Shown here: in pieces, positions 23,197-30,043 of the stretch | How positions within the stretch are numbered: the stretch's first letter is position 1 | Layout of the letters: every line of letters starts with the position of its first letter | Source of the DNA: an uncultured Oscillospiraceae bacterium | GTDB taxonomy: Bacteria > Bacillota > Clostridia > Oscillospirales > Oscillospiraceae | Assembly (NCBI GenBank): GCA_934659445.1 | Contig: CAKUHV010000007.1 | Location: forward strand, 1 to 30,095 | DNA length: 30,095 nucleotides | Direction: 5' to 3' | The notes under the pieces: generated by a model | What the model saw: the letters and a program-made list of their open reading frames with translations, nothing else | Told to the model about the DNA's origin: nothing | The model's database searches: none | Position numbers and translations under genes: made by a program

Positions 23197-24427
23197 ATGC
23201 TTCCATCAGCTTGACTGTGACGGTCAACTCCTGTCCGCCCCGCAGGACGGTCAGCTCCACGGGATCCCCCGCGCCCCACCGGGTGCGCACCCGGCTGAGG
23301 GAGGAGACGCCGGTCACCTCCATGCCGTCCGCCCGCAGGATCACGTCCCCGGGGGCGATGCCCTGGGCCGCGGCATCGCTGTTCTCATCTACAGCCAGAA
23401 CGGCCACGCCGCCCCCGGCCAGAGGCCGGGTGTCCACGGTGATGCCGAAGCGGCCCTGACTGACCTCCTCTCCGGCGATCAGCCGGTCGGCCGCGTATTT
23501 CAGCCGCCGGGAGGGGATGGCAAAGCCCAGCGCCTCGCTGGAGCCGTCCCCGGCGACGATCTTCACAGTGGTGACTCCCACCACCTGTCCGTACCGGTTG
23601 ATCAGCGCCCCGCCGGAGTTGCCGGAGTTGATCGCAGCGCTGGTCTGGATCAGGCTGAGGGTGTGGCCGTCCACATCCATATCCCGGTCAAGGGCGGAGA
23701 TGATGCCATCGGTCATGGTGGCCCGATAGCCCAGGGGGTCGCCCAAGGCAGCCACCGGCTCCCCCACCTCCAGCAAGTCGGAGTCGCCGAAGTCCGCGGG
23801 GACAAGGCCGCTGGCCTCTACCTTCAGTACCGCCAGGTCCTCGTCCGCCGCAAAGCCCGCCAGACGGGCGGAACGGGTGTTGTTGTCGGAAAAGGTCACG
23901 GACACCTTGTCCGCCCCGGCCACGATGTGGGCGTTGGTGAGGATATAGCCGTCCTCGGTGAGGATGATGCCCGCGCCGGTGGTGTAATAATAGGCATCCT
24001 TCTGTTCCGCCTGAATGGACACCATGGAGGGGGCCAGCTTCTGATAGATCTGCCGGAGGTCCAGCTCCTGCTCCCCCGCGCCCTCCAGCGCAAGGCTGAA
24101 GTCCGCACGGGCGGCCGCCTTGGGAATGGAGGGGGGTGTGTCGGACTGCTCGTCGTCCTCTCCGTAATAGAAGCTGTAGTCGTCATCGGGCAGGTCGTCC
24201 TCCGGAAAGTAGTCGTTGAACAGCCGGTTCAGGCCCAGAGTCAGTCCCGTGATGACCGCCACCACGGCCAGCAGGATCGCACCGCCCTTCCACAGTCTTT
24301 TCCGTCTGCGGCGGGGCCGGGGGACGGCAGCGAGCAGCCCCGGCGGTGGGACCGTTACCTTGGGCGGCACCGGCCACTGGGGGTCCTCCTGTTCCCAGGG
24401 TCCCCCGGTCCACAGCTGATCCGCCAT
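23195..24427 (-). CDS. htrA: HtrA/DegP-type membrane-anchored serine protease with PDZ domain
   Basis: 410-residue envelope protease. A cytoplasmic Pro/Arg-rich N terminus (1-46) leads to one transmembrane helix (~48-66), then an acidic stalk and the trypsin-like domain. The catalytic triad is visible: His167 in TNAHIVAGA, Asp197 in DEDLAVLKV and Ser271 in NSGNSGGALIN. A single C-terminal PDZ domain (~326-408) includes GITVDTR and APGDVILRADG. It degrades misfolded exported proteins outside the membrane. AAGGAGG precedes ATG 24427. It is the third gene after a response regulator and a sensor kinase, so it is probably a target or output of that system, comparable to CssRS-HtrA in B. subtilis (analogy, not proven). 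Confidence 0.94.
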   Translation of the reverse strand: MADQLWTGGPWEQEDPQWPVPPKVTVPPPGLLAAVPRPRRRRKRLWKGGAILLAVVAVITGLTLGLNRLFNDYFPEDDLPDDDYSFYYGEDDEQSDTPPSIPKAAARADFSLALEGAGEQELDLRQIYQKLAPSMVSIQAEQKDAYYYTTGAGIILTEDGYILTNAHIVAGADKVSVTFSDNNTRSARLAGFAADEDLAVLKVEASGLVPADFGDSDLLEVGEPVAALGDPLGYRATMTDGIISALDRDMDVDGHTLSLIQTSAAINSGNSGGALINRYGQVVGVTTVKIVAGDGSSEALGFAIPSRRLKYAADRLIAGEEVSQGRFGITVDTRPLAGGGVAVLAVDENSDAAAQGIAPGDVILRADGMEVTGVSSLSRVRTRWGAGDPVELTVLRGGQELTVTVKLMEA

Positions 24428-24449
24428 ATCCGCCCCTCCTTTCTGTCTG

Positions 24450-24481
24450 CCGCGCCGTCCGGAGCTTTTCCGGCGGCGCGG
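24450..24481 (-). other. Hairpin between the sensor kinase and htrA
   Basis: Arms 24450-24457 and 24474-24481 pair over 8 bp and 24459-24463 with 24469-24473 over 5 bp, with one bulged base (24458). No T-tract; probably tunes expression of htrA relative to the kinase. Confidence 0.4.
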
Positions 24482-24494
24482 GTCTGTCTCTATC

Positions 24495-25934
24495 TTATGC
24501 CAGGGTCAGGGTAAAGGTGAACTCGGTCACCCCGTCCTCGCTGGTGACGTGGATGTCCTCCTTCAGGTTGCCCAGAATGGTCTTGACGATGTAAAGGCCA
24601 AGGCCCACGCCCTCCCGGTCCATGCTGCGGGAGTAGTCCGCCTTGTGGAAGCGGTCAAAGAGGACGGGCAGCTCGTCCTTGGGGACGGTGGCCCCCAGGT
24701 TGCGGATCGTGGTATACGCCTTGCCGTCCTTTTTAGTGATGAGGATAGTGATCACCGTGCCCTCTGCGGCGAATTTTGCCGCATTGTCCAGCAGGTTGTA
24801 GCACACCTGGGTGATGGAGTCGGGGTCGCCCCACACCATCAGCTTTTCGTCGGGCATCTGCACGTCCACATCCAGCTTCCGCCCGGTGATCTTGCCCTCC
24901 AGGCTGACGATGACCCGGCGCATCACCTCCGTCAGGTCGAACTGCTCCTGGGCGGTGACGTTGGTCTCCGCCAGAGCGTTCAGCCGGCTGAGATCCAGCA
25001 TCCGCCGCACCAGACGGGACAGCCGCCGGGTCTCAGACACGATGATCTGCAAAGACTCCTTCTGCCGCTCCGGGGGGATGGTGCCATCCAGGATGCCCTC
25101 GGCAAAACCGGCAATGGTGGTCATGGGGGTCTTTAGCTCATGGGACACATTGGCGATGAAGTCCGCCCGCTGGCTCTCCACCTTCTCCAGGGAGTTGGCC
25201 ATGGAGTTGAAGGACTCCGCCAGGGCGCCGATCTCGTCCCCCCGGTTCTCATAGCCGGTGACCCGGGTGTCGAATTCCCCCTGGCCGAACTTCCGGGCGG
25301 CCTCTGCCATCTCGTTCAGGGGCCGGGACTGGTAAGAGGCGAACAGGGAGCTGGCCACCACGGCGATCATCAGCACCACCACGGCCACAAAGAAGAAAAT
25401 GGACACGGTGTCCTGCCACATACTGTGAACGGCGGCGGTGTCTGTAGACAGCAGCACCATGCCCTGGGCCACGGCGCTGTTCCCCCGGGTCAGGAAGAAG
25501 GGCACGCCCACCACATAGCAGTTCTGCTCAAACAGCCCCCCCAGATCGGACATACCGGTGAACTTGCCCTGCTCGATGACCTGCCGGGCGATATTCTCGG
25601 GCACCATTTTGTCCACGGCGTAATAGGTGTCGCCGTCGCAGGCGTAGATCATAGCGCCGGCGGCGTCCGACAGCACCACATAGCTGTCGGAGGAGCGGAC
25701 GATCAGATACAGGGAGTTGCGGAAGGCCTCTCCCTGAATGTCGCCCCCCCATGCGCTGCTGATGTAGCGGGTGGTGAGAGAGGCGATGTCCTCGGCGTTG
25801 CGCTCCAGCGCCTGCCGCTTTTCGCTTAGGATATAGCGATAGGACAGTAGCATGAAGGCCGCGGACAGCAGGGTAAAGGACACGGCCACAATGCTGATCA
25901 TCATCACCAGCTGTCGTTTGTAAATACTCTTCAA
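24495..25934 (-). CDS. Membrane sensor histidine kinase (HAMP, HisKA, HATPase)
   Basis: 479 residues. Transmembrane helix 1 at ~9-31, an external sensing region ~33-172 with no motif I recognise, helix 2 at ~177-199, then HAMP (~200-252). The HisKA box NVSHELKTPMT places the phosphorylated residue at His265. The ATP-binding part has LLDNAAKFA (N box) and GVGLGLYIVKTIL (G2-type). It should autophosphorylate and pass the phosphate to the regulator encoded upstream. The start is TTG 25934, with GGGGTGAG six bases before; the external domain size resembles PhoR/WalK/CssS-type kinases, but the signal is unknown. It is 37 bases after the regulator stop. Confidence 0.92.
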   Translation of the reverse strand: MKSIYKRQLVMMISIVAVSFTLLSAAFMLLSYRYILSEKRQALERNAEDIASLTTRYISSAWGGDIQGEAFRNSLYLIVRSSDSYVVLSDAAGAMIYACDGDTYYAVDKMVPENIARQVIEQGKFTGMSDLGGLFEQNCYVVGVPFFLTRGNSAVAQGMVLLSTDTAAVHSMWQDTVSIFFFVAVVVLMIAVVASSLFASYQSRPLNEMAEAARKFGQGEFDTRVTGYENRGDEIGALAESFNSMANSLEKVESQRADFIANVSHELKTPMTTIAGFAEGILDGTIPPERQKESLQIIVSETRRLSRLVRRMLDLSRLNALAETNVTAQEQFDLTEVMRRVIVSLEGKITGRKLDVDVQMPDEKLMVWGDPDSITQVCYNLLDNAAKFAAEGTVITILITKKDGKAYTTIRNLGATVPKDELPVLFDRFHKADYSRSMDREGVGLGLYIVKTILGNLKEDIHVTSEDGVTEFTFTLTLA

Positions 25935-25971
25935 GGTGCGCTCACCCCATTGCAGATGAAATTTCGGGCGC

Positions 25972-26664
25972 TCAGGCGGGGGCCCCTACCTCGAACTTGT
26001 AGCCCACGCCCCACACGGTCTTCAGCCGCCACTGGTCGCTGACCCCCTCCAACTTCTCCCGCAGGCGCTTGATGTGCACGTCTACGGTGCGGCTGTCGCC
26101 GAAGTAGTCAAAGCCCCACACCTCGTCCAGCAGCTGATTGCGGGTGAACACCCGGTTGGGAGAGGCGGCCAGATGGTACAGCAACTCCAGCTCCTTTGGG
26201 GGGGTATCCACCCGGCGGCCGTCGATGAGCAGCTCATAGGAGTCCAGATTGATGACCAGCTTGTCATAGGTCAGCTTTTTGGCGCCGGACTCCTCCTCGA
26301 CGCCGGAGCGGCGCAGCACCGCGTGGATGCGGGCCAGCACCTCCTTCATTTCAAAGGGCTTGACGATATAGTCGTCGGCGCCGCTCTCCAGCCCGGTCAC
26401 CCGGTCCTCCAGCTCCCCCTTGGCGGTGAGCATGATAACGGGGGTCTTGCCCCCCTCCCGGATCTTCCGCAGCACGGCCCAGCCGTCCATCACCGGCAGC
26501 ATGATGTCCAGCAGCACCAGATCGGGCTGGAAGGAGCGGAACAGCTCCACGCCCTTGCCCCCGTCCCGGGCCACCTGGGTCTCGAACCCCTCCTTTTCCA
26601 GATAGAGGTGCAGCAGCTCAGCGATGTTGCTGTCGTCCTCTACGATCAATACCTTTTTTGCCAT
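25972..26664 (-). CDS. OmpR-family response regulator
   Basis: 230 residues: a receiver domain with acidic pocket ED (9-11), phospho-acceptor Asp53 in LVLLDIMLP, conserved Thr in MLTAKGE and Lys in YIVKPFEMKE, then a C-terminal winged helix with RVFTRNQLLDEVWG and SRTVDVHIKRLREKLE. It would act as a transcription activator on direct-repeat DNA when phosphorylated by the following kinase. A promoter with a perfect -10 lies upstream, overlapped by a TTTACA-N5-TTCACC direct repeat, consistent with autoregulation. The start ATG 26664 is preceded by AGGTG at 7 bases. Confidence 0.94.
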   Translation of the reverse strand: MAKKVLIVEDDSNIAELLHLYLEKEGFETQVARDGGKGVELFRSFQPDLVLLDIMLPVMDGWAVLRKIREGGKTPVIMLTAKGELEDRVTGLESGADDYIVKPFEMKEVLARIHAVLRRSGVEEESGAKKLTYDKLVINLDSYELLIDGRRVDTPPKELELLYHLAASPNRVFTRNQLLDEVWGFDYFGDSRTVDVHIKRLREKLEGVSDQWRLKTVWGVGYKFEVGAPA

Positions 26665-26702
26665 AAGAAAACACCTGCTCTCCTTTGGTATCGTTACCTC
26701 TT

Positions 26703-26744
26703 ATTATAAACGATCCCACCCCTCTTGGGTGAATAATCTGTAAA
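26703..26744 (-). promoter_or_regulatory. Promoter and direct-repeat box of the two-component operon
   Basis: - strand -10 TATAAT (26708-26703) with a weak -35. TTTACA (26744-26739) and TTCACC (26733-26728) form an 11-base-period direct repeat like OmpR/PhoP-family boxes, placed where an activator would replace a poor -35. Confidence 0.5.
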
Positions 26745-26746
26745 TA

Positions 26747-27925
26747 TCAGTCCCCCGACCACACATAGGACCGCTCCACCGTGGCCACGGTATAGTAATT
26801 CTCCCCCAGCCGCTCCTTTACCAGACGGTCGATCTCCGCCGCCGTCTCCTGATCGGTCAGGCGGAAGTGATAGGGCACCACCATGTCGAAGATCAGGTTG
26901 GTCAGCAGGGGGCCCTGGGTGGTGCGGAAGTCGTGGATGGAGATGCCGGGGTCGATCTCCTGCACCAGCCGGGCCACCTGCTCCTTCAGCTGCCGGGTGC
27001 GGTCATCGTTGACGATGGGGTCCATGTGGATCACGGTTTTGATGTGGTGCTTTTTCTCCAGATCCCGCTCGATGGTGTCAACGATGTCGTGCAGCTCCAG
27101 CATGTCCCCGTCGGCGGGCACCTCCGCGTGGAAGGACATCATGGCCCGGCCGGGGCCGTAATCGTGATACACCAGATCGTGGATGCCCAGAATGTGGTCA
27201 TACTGGCCCGCCAGCCGGTCGATATCCGCCGCCAGTGCGGGGTCCATGGGCCGGCCCAGAAGGGGGTCCAGCGTCTCTTTCGCCGCACCCCAGCCGGTTT
27301 TCAGGATAAAGGCCGCCACCAGCAGTCCGGCAGCGCCGTCGATCTGCCAGTCCAGAAGGTGCCCCGCCAGAGCGGACAGCAGCACCACCCCGGTGGACAT
27401 GGTGTCGGACAGGGAATCGGCCGCCGTGGCCTCCAGCGCGGCGGAGTCGATGTATTTCCCCAGCCGGCGGTTGAACAGGAACATCCACAGCTTGATCAGG
27501 ATGGACGCCAGCAGCACCCCGCAGGCCGCCGGAGAGAAGGCCACCTCTGCCGGAGAAACGATCTGCTCCACGGCGGAGCGGCCCACCTCAAAGCCCATCA
27601 GCAGCACCGCCAGGGCCACGATCAGCCCGGTGACGTACTCCATGCGTCCGTGGCCGAAGGGGTGCTCCCGGTCGGCCTTCTGTCCCGCCAGATGGAAGCC
27701 CACCAGCGTGACCACCGAGGTGGCCGCGTCGGACAGGTTGTTCAGGCCGTCGGCCACCATGGCCACCGACCCGGTGAGCAGGCCGGACAGCAGCTTGCCC
27801 AGAGACAGCAGCAGGTTCAGCCCGATGCCCACCACGCCGGACAGCGTTCCGCAGCGGCGGCGGACCTCCGGATCGTCAGGGGCGGCCCCTTTGGGCAGGA
27901 ACAGCCGCATCAGCAGCTTTGTCAA
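26747..27925 (-). CDS. Cation diffusion facilitator (CDF) divalent-metal exporter
   Basis: 392-residue antiporter that exports divalent metals (Zn, Co, Fe or Mn) using the proton gradient. About six helices in the first 215 residues, with the metal-site motif VADGLNNLSDAATS in helix 2 and the diagnostic HPFGHGRMEY after it; a second site is formed by DSLSDTMSTG in helix 5. The cytoplasmic C-terminal domain (~220 on) contains VHIxPD-like metal-binding HIKTVIHMDPI. The protein is longer (392) than the ~300 norm because of an added C-terminal segment. The start is TTG 27925 after AAAGGGTG; the next ATG (27910) has no site. A strong promoter with a palindrome in its spacer lies upstream. Confidence 0.92.
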   Translation of the reverse strand: MTKLLMRLFLPKGAAPDDPEVRRRCGTLSGVVGIGLNLLLSLGKLLSGLLTGSVAMVADGLNNLSDAATSVVTLVGFHLAGQKADREHPFGHGRMEYVTGLIVALAVLLMGFEVGRSAVEQIVSPAEVAFSPAACGVLLASILIKLWMFLFNRRLGKYIDSAALEATAADSLSDTMSTGVVLLSALAGHLLDWQIDGAAGLLVAAFILKTGWGAAKETLDPLLGRPMDPALAADIDRLAGQYDHILGIHDLVYHDYGPGRAMMSFHAEVPADGDMLELHDIVDTIERDLEKKHHIKTVIHMDPIVNDDRTRQLKEQVARLVQEIDPGISIHDFRTTQGPLLTNLIFDMVVPYHFRLTDQETAAEIDRLVKERLGENYYTVATVERSYVWSGD

Positions 27926-27948
27926 AATAAAACACCCTTTCTTTCCCG

Positions 27949-27993
27949 AGCTCCCATCTCCCCCGCGGGCAGTGCAGAAGGGGGACGGGAGCC
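27949..27993 (-). other. Leader hairpin of the CDF exporter mRNA
   Basis: On the - strand GCTCCC...GGGAGC and, inside, CCCCC...GGGGG pair, around a 15-base loop. It fills the leader between the start point and ribosome binding site. It does not match the NiCo riboswitch layout I know. Confidence 0.4.
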
Positions 27994-28007
27994 TTCATAC
28001 AAGGGCC

Positions 28008-28036
28008 ATTATCCCACGGGAGTTTTCTCCCGTCAA
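28008..28036 (-). promoter_or_regulatory. CDF exporter promoter with an operator between -35 and -10
   Basis: - strand -35 TTGACG (28036-28031), 17-base spacer, -10 GATAAT (28013-28008). A perfect 7-base palindrome ACGGGAG-TTTT-CTCCCGT (28016-28033) fills the spacer. Confidence 0.75.
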
Positions 28037-28041
28037 GGGCG

Positions 28042-28060
28042 GTGAAAACGTTTTGTTCAC
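28042..28060. promoter_or_regulatory. LacI-family-like dyad upstream of the CDF promoter
   Basis: GTGAAAACGTTTTGTTCAC has GTGAA arms at both ends and an AAAACGTTTT core like CcpA sites; one mismatch to the cre consensus. It is 6 bases upstream of the -35 box. Confidence 0.35.
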
Positions 28061-28112
28061 AGATATTTCTTTTCCTGCGGGGGGAGTTTACAGAAAATTC
28101 ATAGGACCGTCA

Positions 28113-28140
28113 TTGTTTTGCCTTATTTATACGATAGTAT
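28113..28140 (+). promoter_or_regulatory. Possible promoter of a small RNA
   Basis: -35 TTGTTT (28113-28118), 16-base spacer, -10 TAGTAT (28135-28140); a TATAC-GATA-GTATA dyad overlaps the -10 (28128-28141). A weak match on its own; it gains weight from the terminator ~65-105 bases downstream. Confidence 0.35.
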
Positions 28141-28146
28141 ATGACC

Positions 28147-28246
28147 GTACCCAGAATGAATGATGAATCTCCCATTTCTCCCTCTCCTTTACAACACACA
28201 CAGGCGAACGCCCCTGACTCTAAGGTCAGGGGCGTTCGCTGTTTTC
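28147..28246 (+). ncRNA. Candidate ~100-base small RNA
   Basis: Between the possible promoter (28113-28140) and a strong terminator there is no reading frame with a ribosome binding site. The stretch is pyrimidine-rich (CCCATTTCTCCCTCTCC), which could base-pair with GGAGG-type ribosome binding sites, as some regulatory RNAs do. The 5' end is an estimate. No family recognised. Confidence 0.3.
28204..28246 (+). terminator. Intrinsic terminator
   Basis: Perfect 15-bp arms 28204-28218 and 28225-28239, six-base loop, followed by TGTTTT. No recognisable gene ends just upstream on the + strand. Confidence 0.75.
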
Positions 28247-28322
28247 CCAACCGTTAAAAAATTCTTGGGTGTACGAAAACCGACACATTTTTCCGCCCCG
28301 GCGGCATATACTGGTATGGAGT

Positions 28323-28344
28323 CCCGGCGGACCGCACCGCCGGG
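28323..28344 (+). other. Leader hairpin of the 36-codon gene
   Basis: CCCGGCGG (28323-28330) pairs with CCGCCGGG (28337-28344). A second copy CCCCGGCGG upstream (28296-28304) could pair with the same 3' arm, so alternative folds are possible if transcription starts far enough upstream. Confidence 0.4.
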
Positions 28345-28377
28345 GCTTGCCTATTTCTTACAGACGGAGGGATCGCT

Positions 28378-28488
28378 ATGGAGGAGAGAAAACAGTCTGC
28401 GCCGGCCCAGGAGGGTCAGGGCCAGGAACGCCCCGATCTGGACGACCTGATCTTTCAAGGCGAGCATTGGACGATCAGCGAACGATAA
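28378..28488 (+). CDS. 36-residue small protein, function unknown
   Basis: ATG 28378 with a strong GGAGGG (28366-28371) spaced 6 bases, 36 codons, stop TAA 28486-28488. The stop is followed at once by a perfect terminator, so this looks like a complete monocistronic gene. The peptide is hydrophilic and acidic (MEERKQSAPAQEG at the start, DLDDLIFQG in the middle, WTISER at the end), with no membrane segment, cysteine or signal. The sequence CATATACT (28305-28312) upstream looks more like a sporulation-sigma -10 (CATA...) than a sigma-A one, which would suggest a developmental gene; this is weak. I do not recognise the family. Confidence 0.6.
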   Translation: MEERKQSAPAQEGQGQERPDLDDLIFQGEHWTISER

Positions 28489-28517
28489 AAAACGGTCTCC
28501 TATGGAGACCGTTTTTT
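28487..28517 (+). terminator. Terminator of the 36-codon gene
   Basis: A-rich/T-rich perfect arms 28487-28500 and 28504-28517 (14 bp), 3-base loop, TTTTTT at the 3' end. Confidence 0.9.
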
Positions 28518-28528
28518 ATTGGAATTTT

Positions 28529-28631
28529 GTCATTGCGAGCCAGTTCGCAAACTGGCGCGGCAATCCGTTTTCTTGACTTTCCGGAATACGGATTCCCACG
28601 GCAGTGACATCGGTCACTGCCTCGGAATGAC
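28529..28631. repeat. 103-bp cloverleaf-forming dispersed repeat (MITE/REP-like)
   Basis: Terminal inverted repeats GTCATTGCGAG (28529-28539) and CTCGGAATGAC (28621-28631) match at 10 of 11. Inside, three further stems abut with no unpaired junction bases: 28540-28545/28550-28555 (6 bp), 28556-28568/28588-28600 (two mismatches), 28601-28607/28614-28620 (7 bp, perfect). The terminal sequence resembles repeats scattered in many Firmicutes genomes. It has no coding capacity. Confidence 0.75.
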
Positions 28632-28676
28632 GATCAAGGAGCATCGGATTCAGAAAGCCGTTTTTGCTGGATGCCC

Positions 28677-28705
28677 TTTACAATTCCCGGCCCTTCCTAT
28701 ATAAT
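28677..28705 (+). promoter_or_regulatory. Sigma-A promoter of prfB
   Basis: -35 TTTACA (28677-28682), 17-base spacer, perfect -10 TATAAT (28700-28705). Confidence 0.85.
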
Positions 28706-28726
28706 AGTTGGGCCGAACCCATTGAC

Positions 28727-28749
28727 CCCCCGCCCGGCGGGGGAGTTTT
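28727..28749 (+). terminator. Terminator-like hairpin in the prfB leader
   Basis: C5GC (28727-28733) pairs with GCG5 (28737-28743), a 7-bp all-GC stem with a 3-base loop, followed by AGTTTT. It lies in the ~57-base leader and may attenuate prfB. Confidence 0.45.
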
Positions 28750-28768
28750 AACGAAGCGAGGACTGGAT

Positions 28769-29890
28769 ATGCTCCAATTCGACGAATATAAGGTAAAGCT
28801 GAACAACCTTGCCCCCGCCCTGAAGGAGCTGGCCCAGGCCCTCGACCTGGACAGCGCCGAGCGGGAGCTGGACATGCTGCAGGCGGAGTCCGCCTCCGAC
28901 GGCTTCTGGGACAACCTGGCCAAGGCCCAGAAGATCCAGCAGCGGATCAAGAACCTGCAGACCAAGGTGGACGGCCAGGCCAAGCGCCAGCGCCAGTGGG
29001 ACGACCTGATGGCCCTGTGCGAGATGGGCAACGAGTTCGAGGACGAGTCTCTGGTGCCCGAGCTGGAGGAGGGCTTCGCCCTGCTCCAGACCGAGATGGA
29101 GGACGCCCGCATGGCCACCCTGCTCACCGGGGAGTACGACGCCTCCAACGTCATCCTCAGCATCCACCCCGGCGCCGGCGGCACCGAGGCCCAGGACTGG
29201 GCCCAGATGCTCTACCGCATGTATACCCGCTGGGCCGAGCGTCACGGCTTCACCTATCAGATCATGGACTATCAGGACGGAGACGAGGCCGGCATCAAGT
29301 CCGCTACCATCATGATCGAGGGAGAGAATGTCTACGGCTACCTCCGGGGCGAGCACGGCGTCCACCGTCTGGTGCGCGTGTCCCCCTTCGATGCCAACGC
29401 CCGGCGGCAGACCTCCTTCGCCTCTGTCGAGGTCATGCCCGACCTGCCCGAGGACGCAGACATCGAGATCCGCCCCGAGGACATCGAGATGCAGGTCTAC
29501 CGCGCCAGCGGCGCCGGCGGCCAGCACGTGAACAAGACCTCCTCCGCCGTCCGCCTGATCCACAAGCCCACCGGCGTGGTGGTGGCCTCCCAGCAGGAGC
29601 GCAGCCAGTTCCAGAACAAGGACAACTGTATGAAGATGCTGCGGGCCAAGCTGGTGGAGCTGCAGATGCAGGAGAAGGCGGAGAAGATCTCCGACCTGAA
29701 GGGCGTGCAGCTGAAGATCGAGTGGGGCAGCCAGATCCGCTCCTACGTCTTTATGCCCTATCAGCTGGTAAAGGACAACCGCACCGCTTACGAGACCAGC
29801 AACATAAACTCCGTCATGGACGGCGACCTGGACGGCTTCATCAACGCCTACCTCACCTGCGAGGCCACGGGCAACTGGGCCACCAAATAA
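28769..29890 (+). CDS. prfB: Peptide chain release factor 2 (no programmed frameshift)
   Basis: 373-residue RF2, which reads UGA and UAA stop codons and triggers peptide release. ATG 28769 begins MLQFDEYKVKLN. The stop-codon recognition motif SPF is at 205-207 and the catalytic GGQ at 250-252, both at the same numbers as E. coli RF2. At residues 25-26, where most bacterial prfB genes have CTT-TGA-C and a +1 frameshift, this gene reads CTC-GAC (28841-28846) in one continuous frame. The classic internal Shine-Dalgarno before the site is also absent. Autoregulation by frameshifting is therefore lost; the leader hairpin could be a substitute (inference). Confidence 0.97.
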   Translation: MLQFDEYKVKLNNLAPALKELAQALDLDSAERELDMLQAESASDGFWDNLAKAQKIQQRIKNLQTKVDGQAKRQRQWDDLMALCEMGNEFEDESLVPELEEGFALLQTEMEDARMATLLTGEYDASNVILSIHPGAGGTEAQDWAQMLYRMYTRWAERHGFTYQIMDYQDGDEAGIKSATIMIEGENVYGYLRGEHGVHRLVRVSPFDANARRQTSFASVEVMPDLPEDADIEIRPEDIEMQVYRASGAGGQHVNKTSSAVRLIHKPTGVVVASQQERSQFQNKDNCMKMLRAKLVELQMQEKAEKISDLKGVQLKIEWGSQIRSYVFMPYQLVKDNRTAYETSNINSVMDGDLDGFINAYLTCEATGNWATK

Positions 29891-29905
29891 GCAAATAGAG
29901 CAAGC

Positions 29906-29939
29906 CATCCCCCGGCGCATAGCGCCGGGGGATGTTTTT
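29906..29939 (+). terminator. prfB terminator
   Basis: Perfect 13-bp arms 29906-29918 and 29922-29934, 3-base loop, then TTTTT. Confidence 0.95.
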
Positions 29940-29958
29940 GTGTCTGCGCCACGTCCAA

Positions 29959-29982
29959 AGCCCCCCTTGCCAAAGGGGGGCT
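29959..29982. repeat. Repeat-like GC hairpin
   Basis: AGCCCCCCTT (29959-29968) and AAGGGGGGCT (29973-29982) pair over 10 bp around GCCA. The sequence resembles short dispersed Firmicutes repeats of the type AAAGCCCCCCTTG; no second copy is visible in this window. Confidence 0.35.
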
Positions 29983-30037
29983 CGGGCGGGAAGGAAATTA
30001 AAAAACGACGCAACGGTCCTGTAATTTCCAGAAAATG

Positions 30038-30043
30038 TATAAT
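30038..30043 (+). promoter_or_regulatory. Perfect -10 element near the window end
   Basis: TATAAT with a weak -35 region; an inverted repeat GGAAATTA/TAATTTCC (29993-30000/30022-30029) lies upstream. It may start a gene beyond the right edge. From 29891 to 30095 no gene was found, only the prfB terminator, the hairpin and this site. Confidence 0.35.

Noticed and set aside
27926..28007. NiCo (czcD) or yybP-ykoY manganese riboswitch ahead of the CDF gene
   Set aside because: The leader is only ~75 bases and forms one interrupted stem; neither the four-way NiCo junction nor the conserved manganese-riboswitch loops could be found.
28142..28258. 38-codon ATG frame starting right after the possible promoter
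   Set aside because: It would be leaderless, has no ribosome binding site and runs through the terminator stem.
28160..28450. 96-codon + strand frame through the terminator region
   Set aside because: It crosses a strong terminator and overlaps the better-supported 36-codon gene in another frame; no ribosome binding site.
28529..28631. tRNA gene, because of the cloverleaf fold
   Set aside because: The arms have the wrong sizes, there is no T-loop or CCA-type 3' end, and the ends are those of a dispersed repeat.
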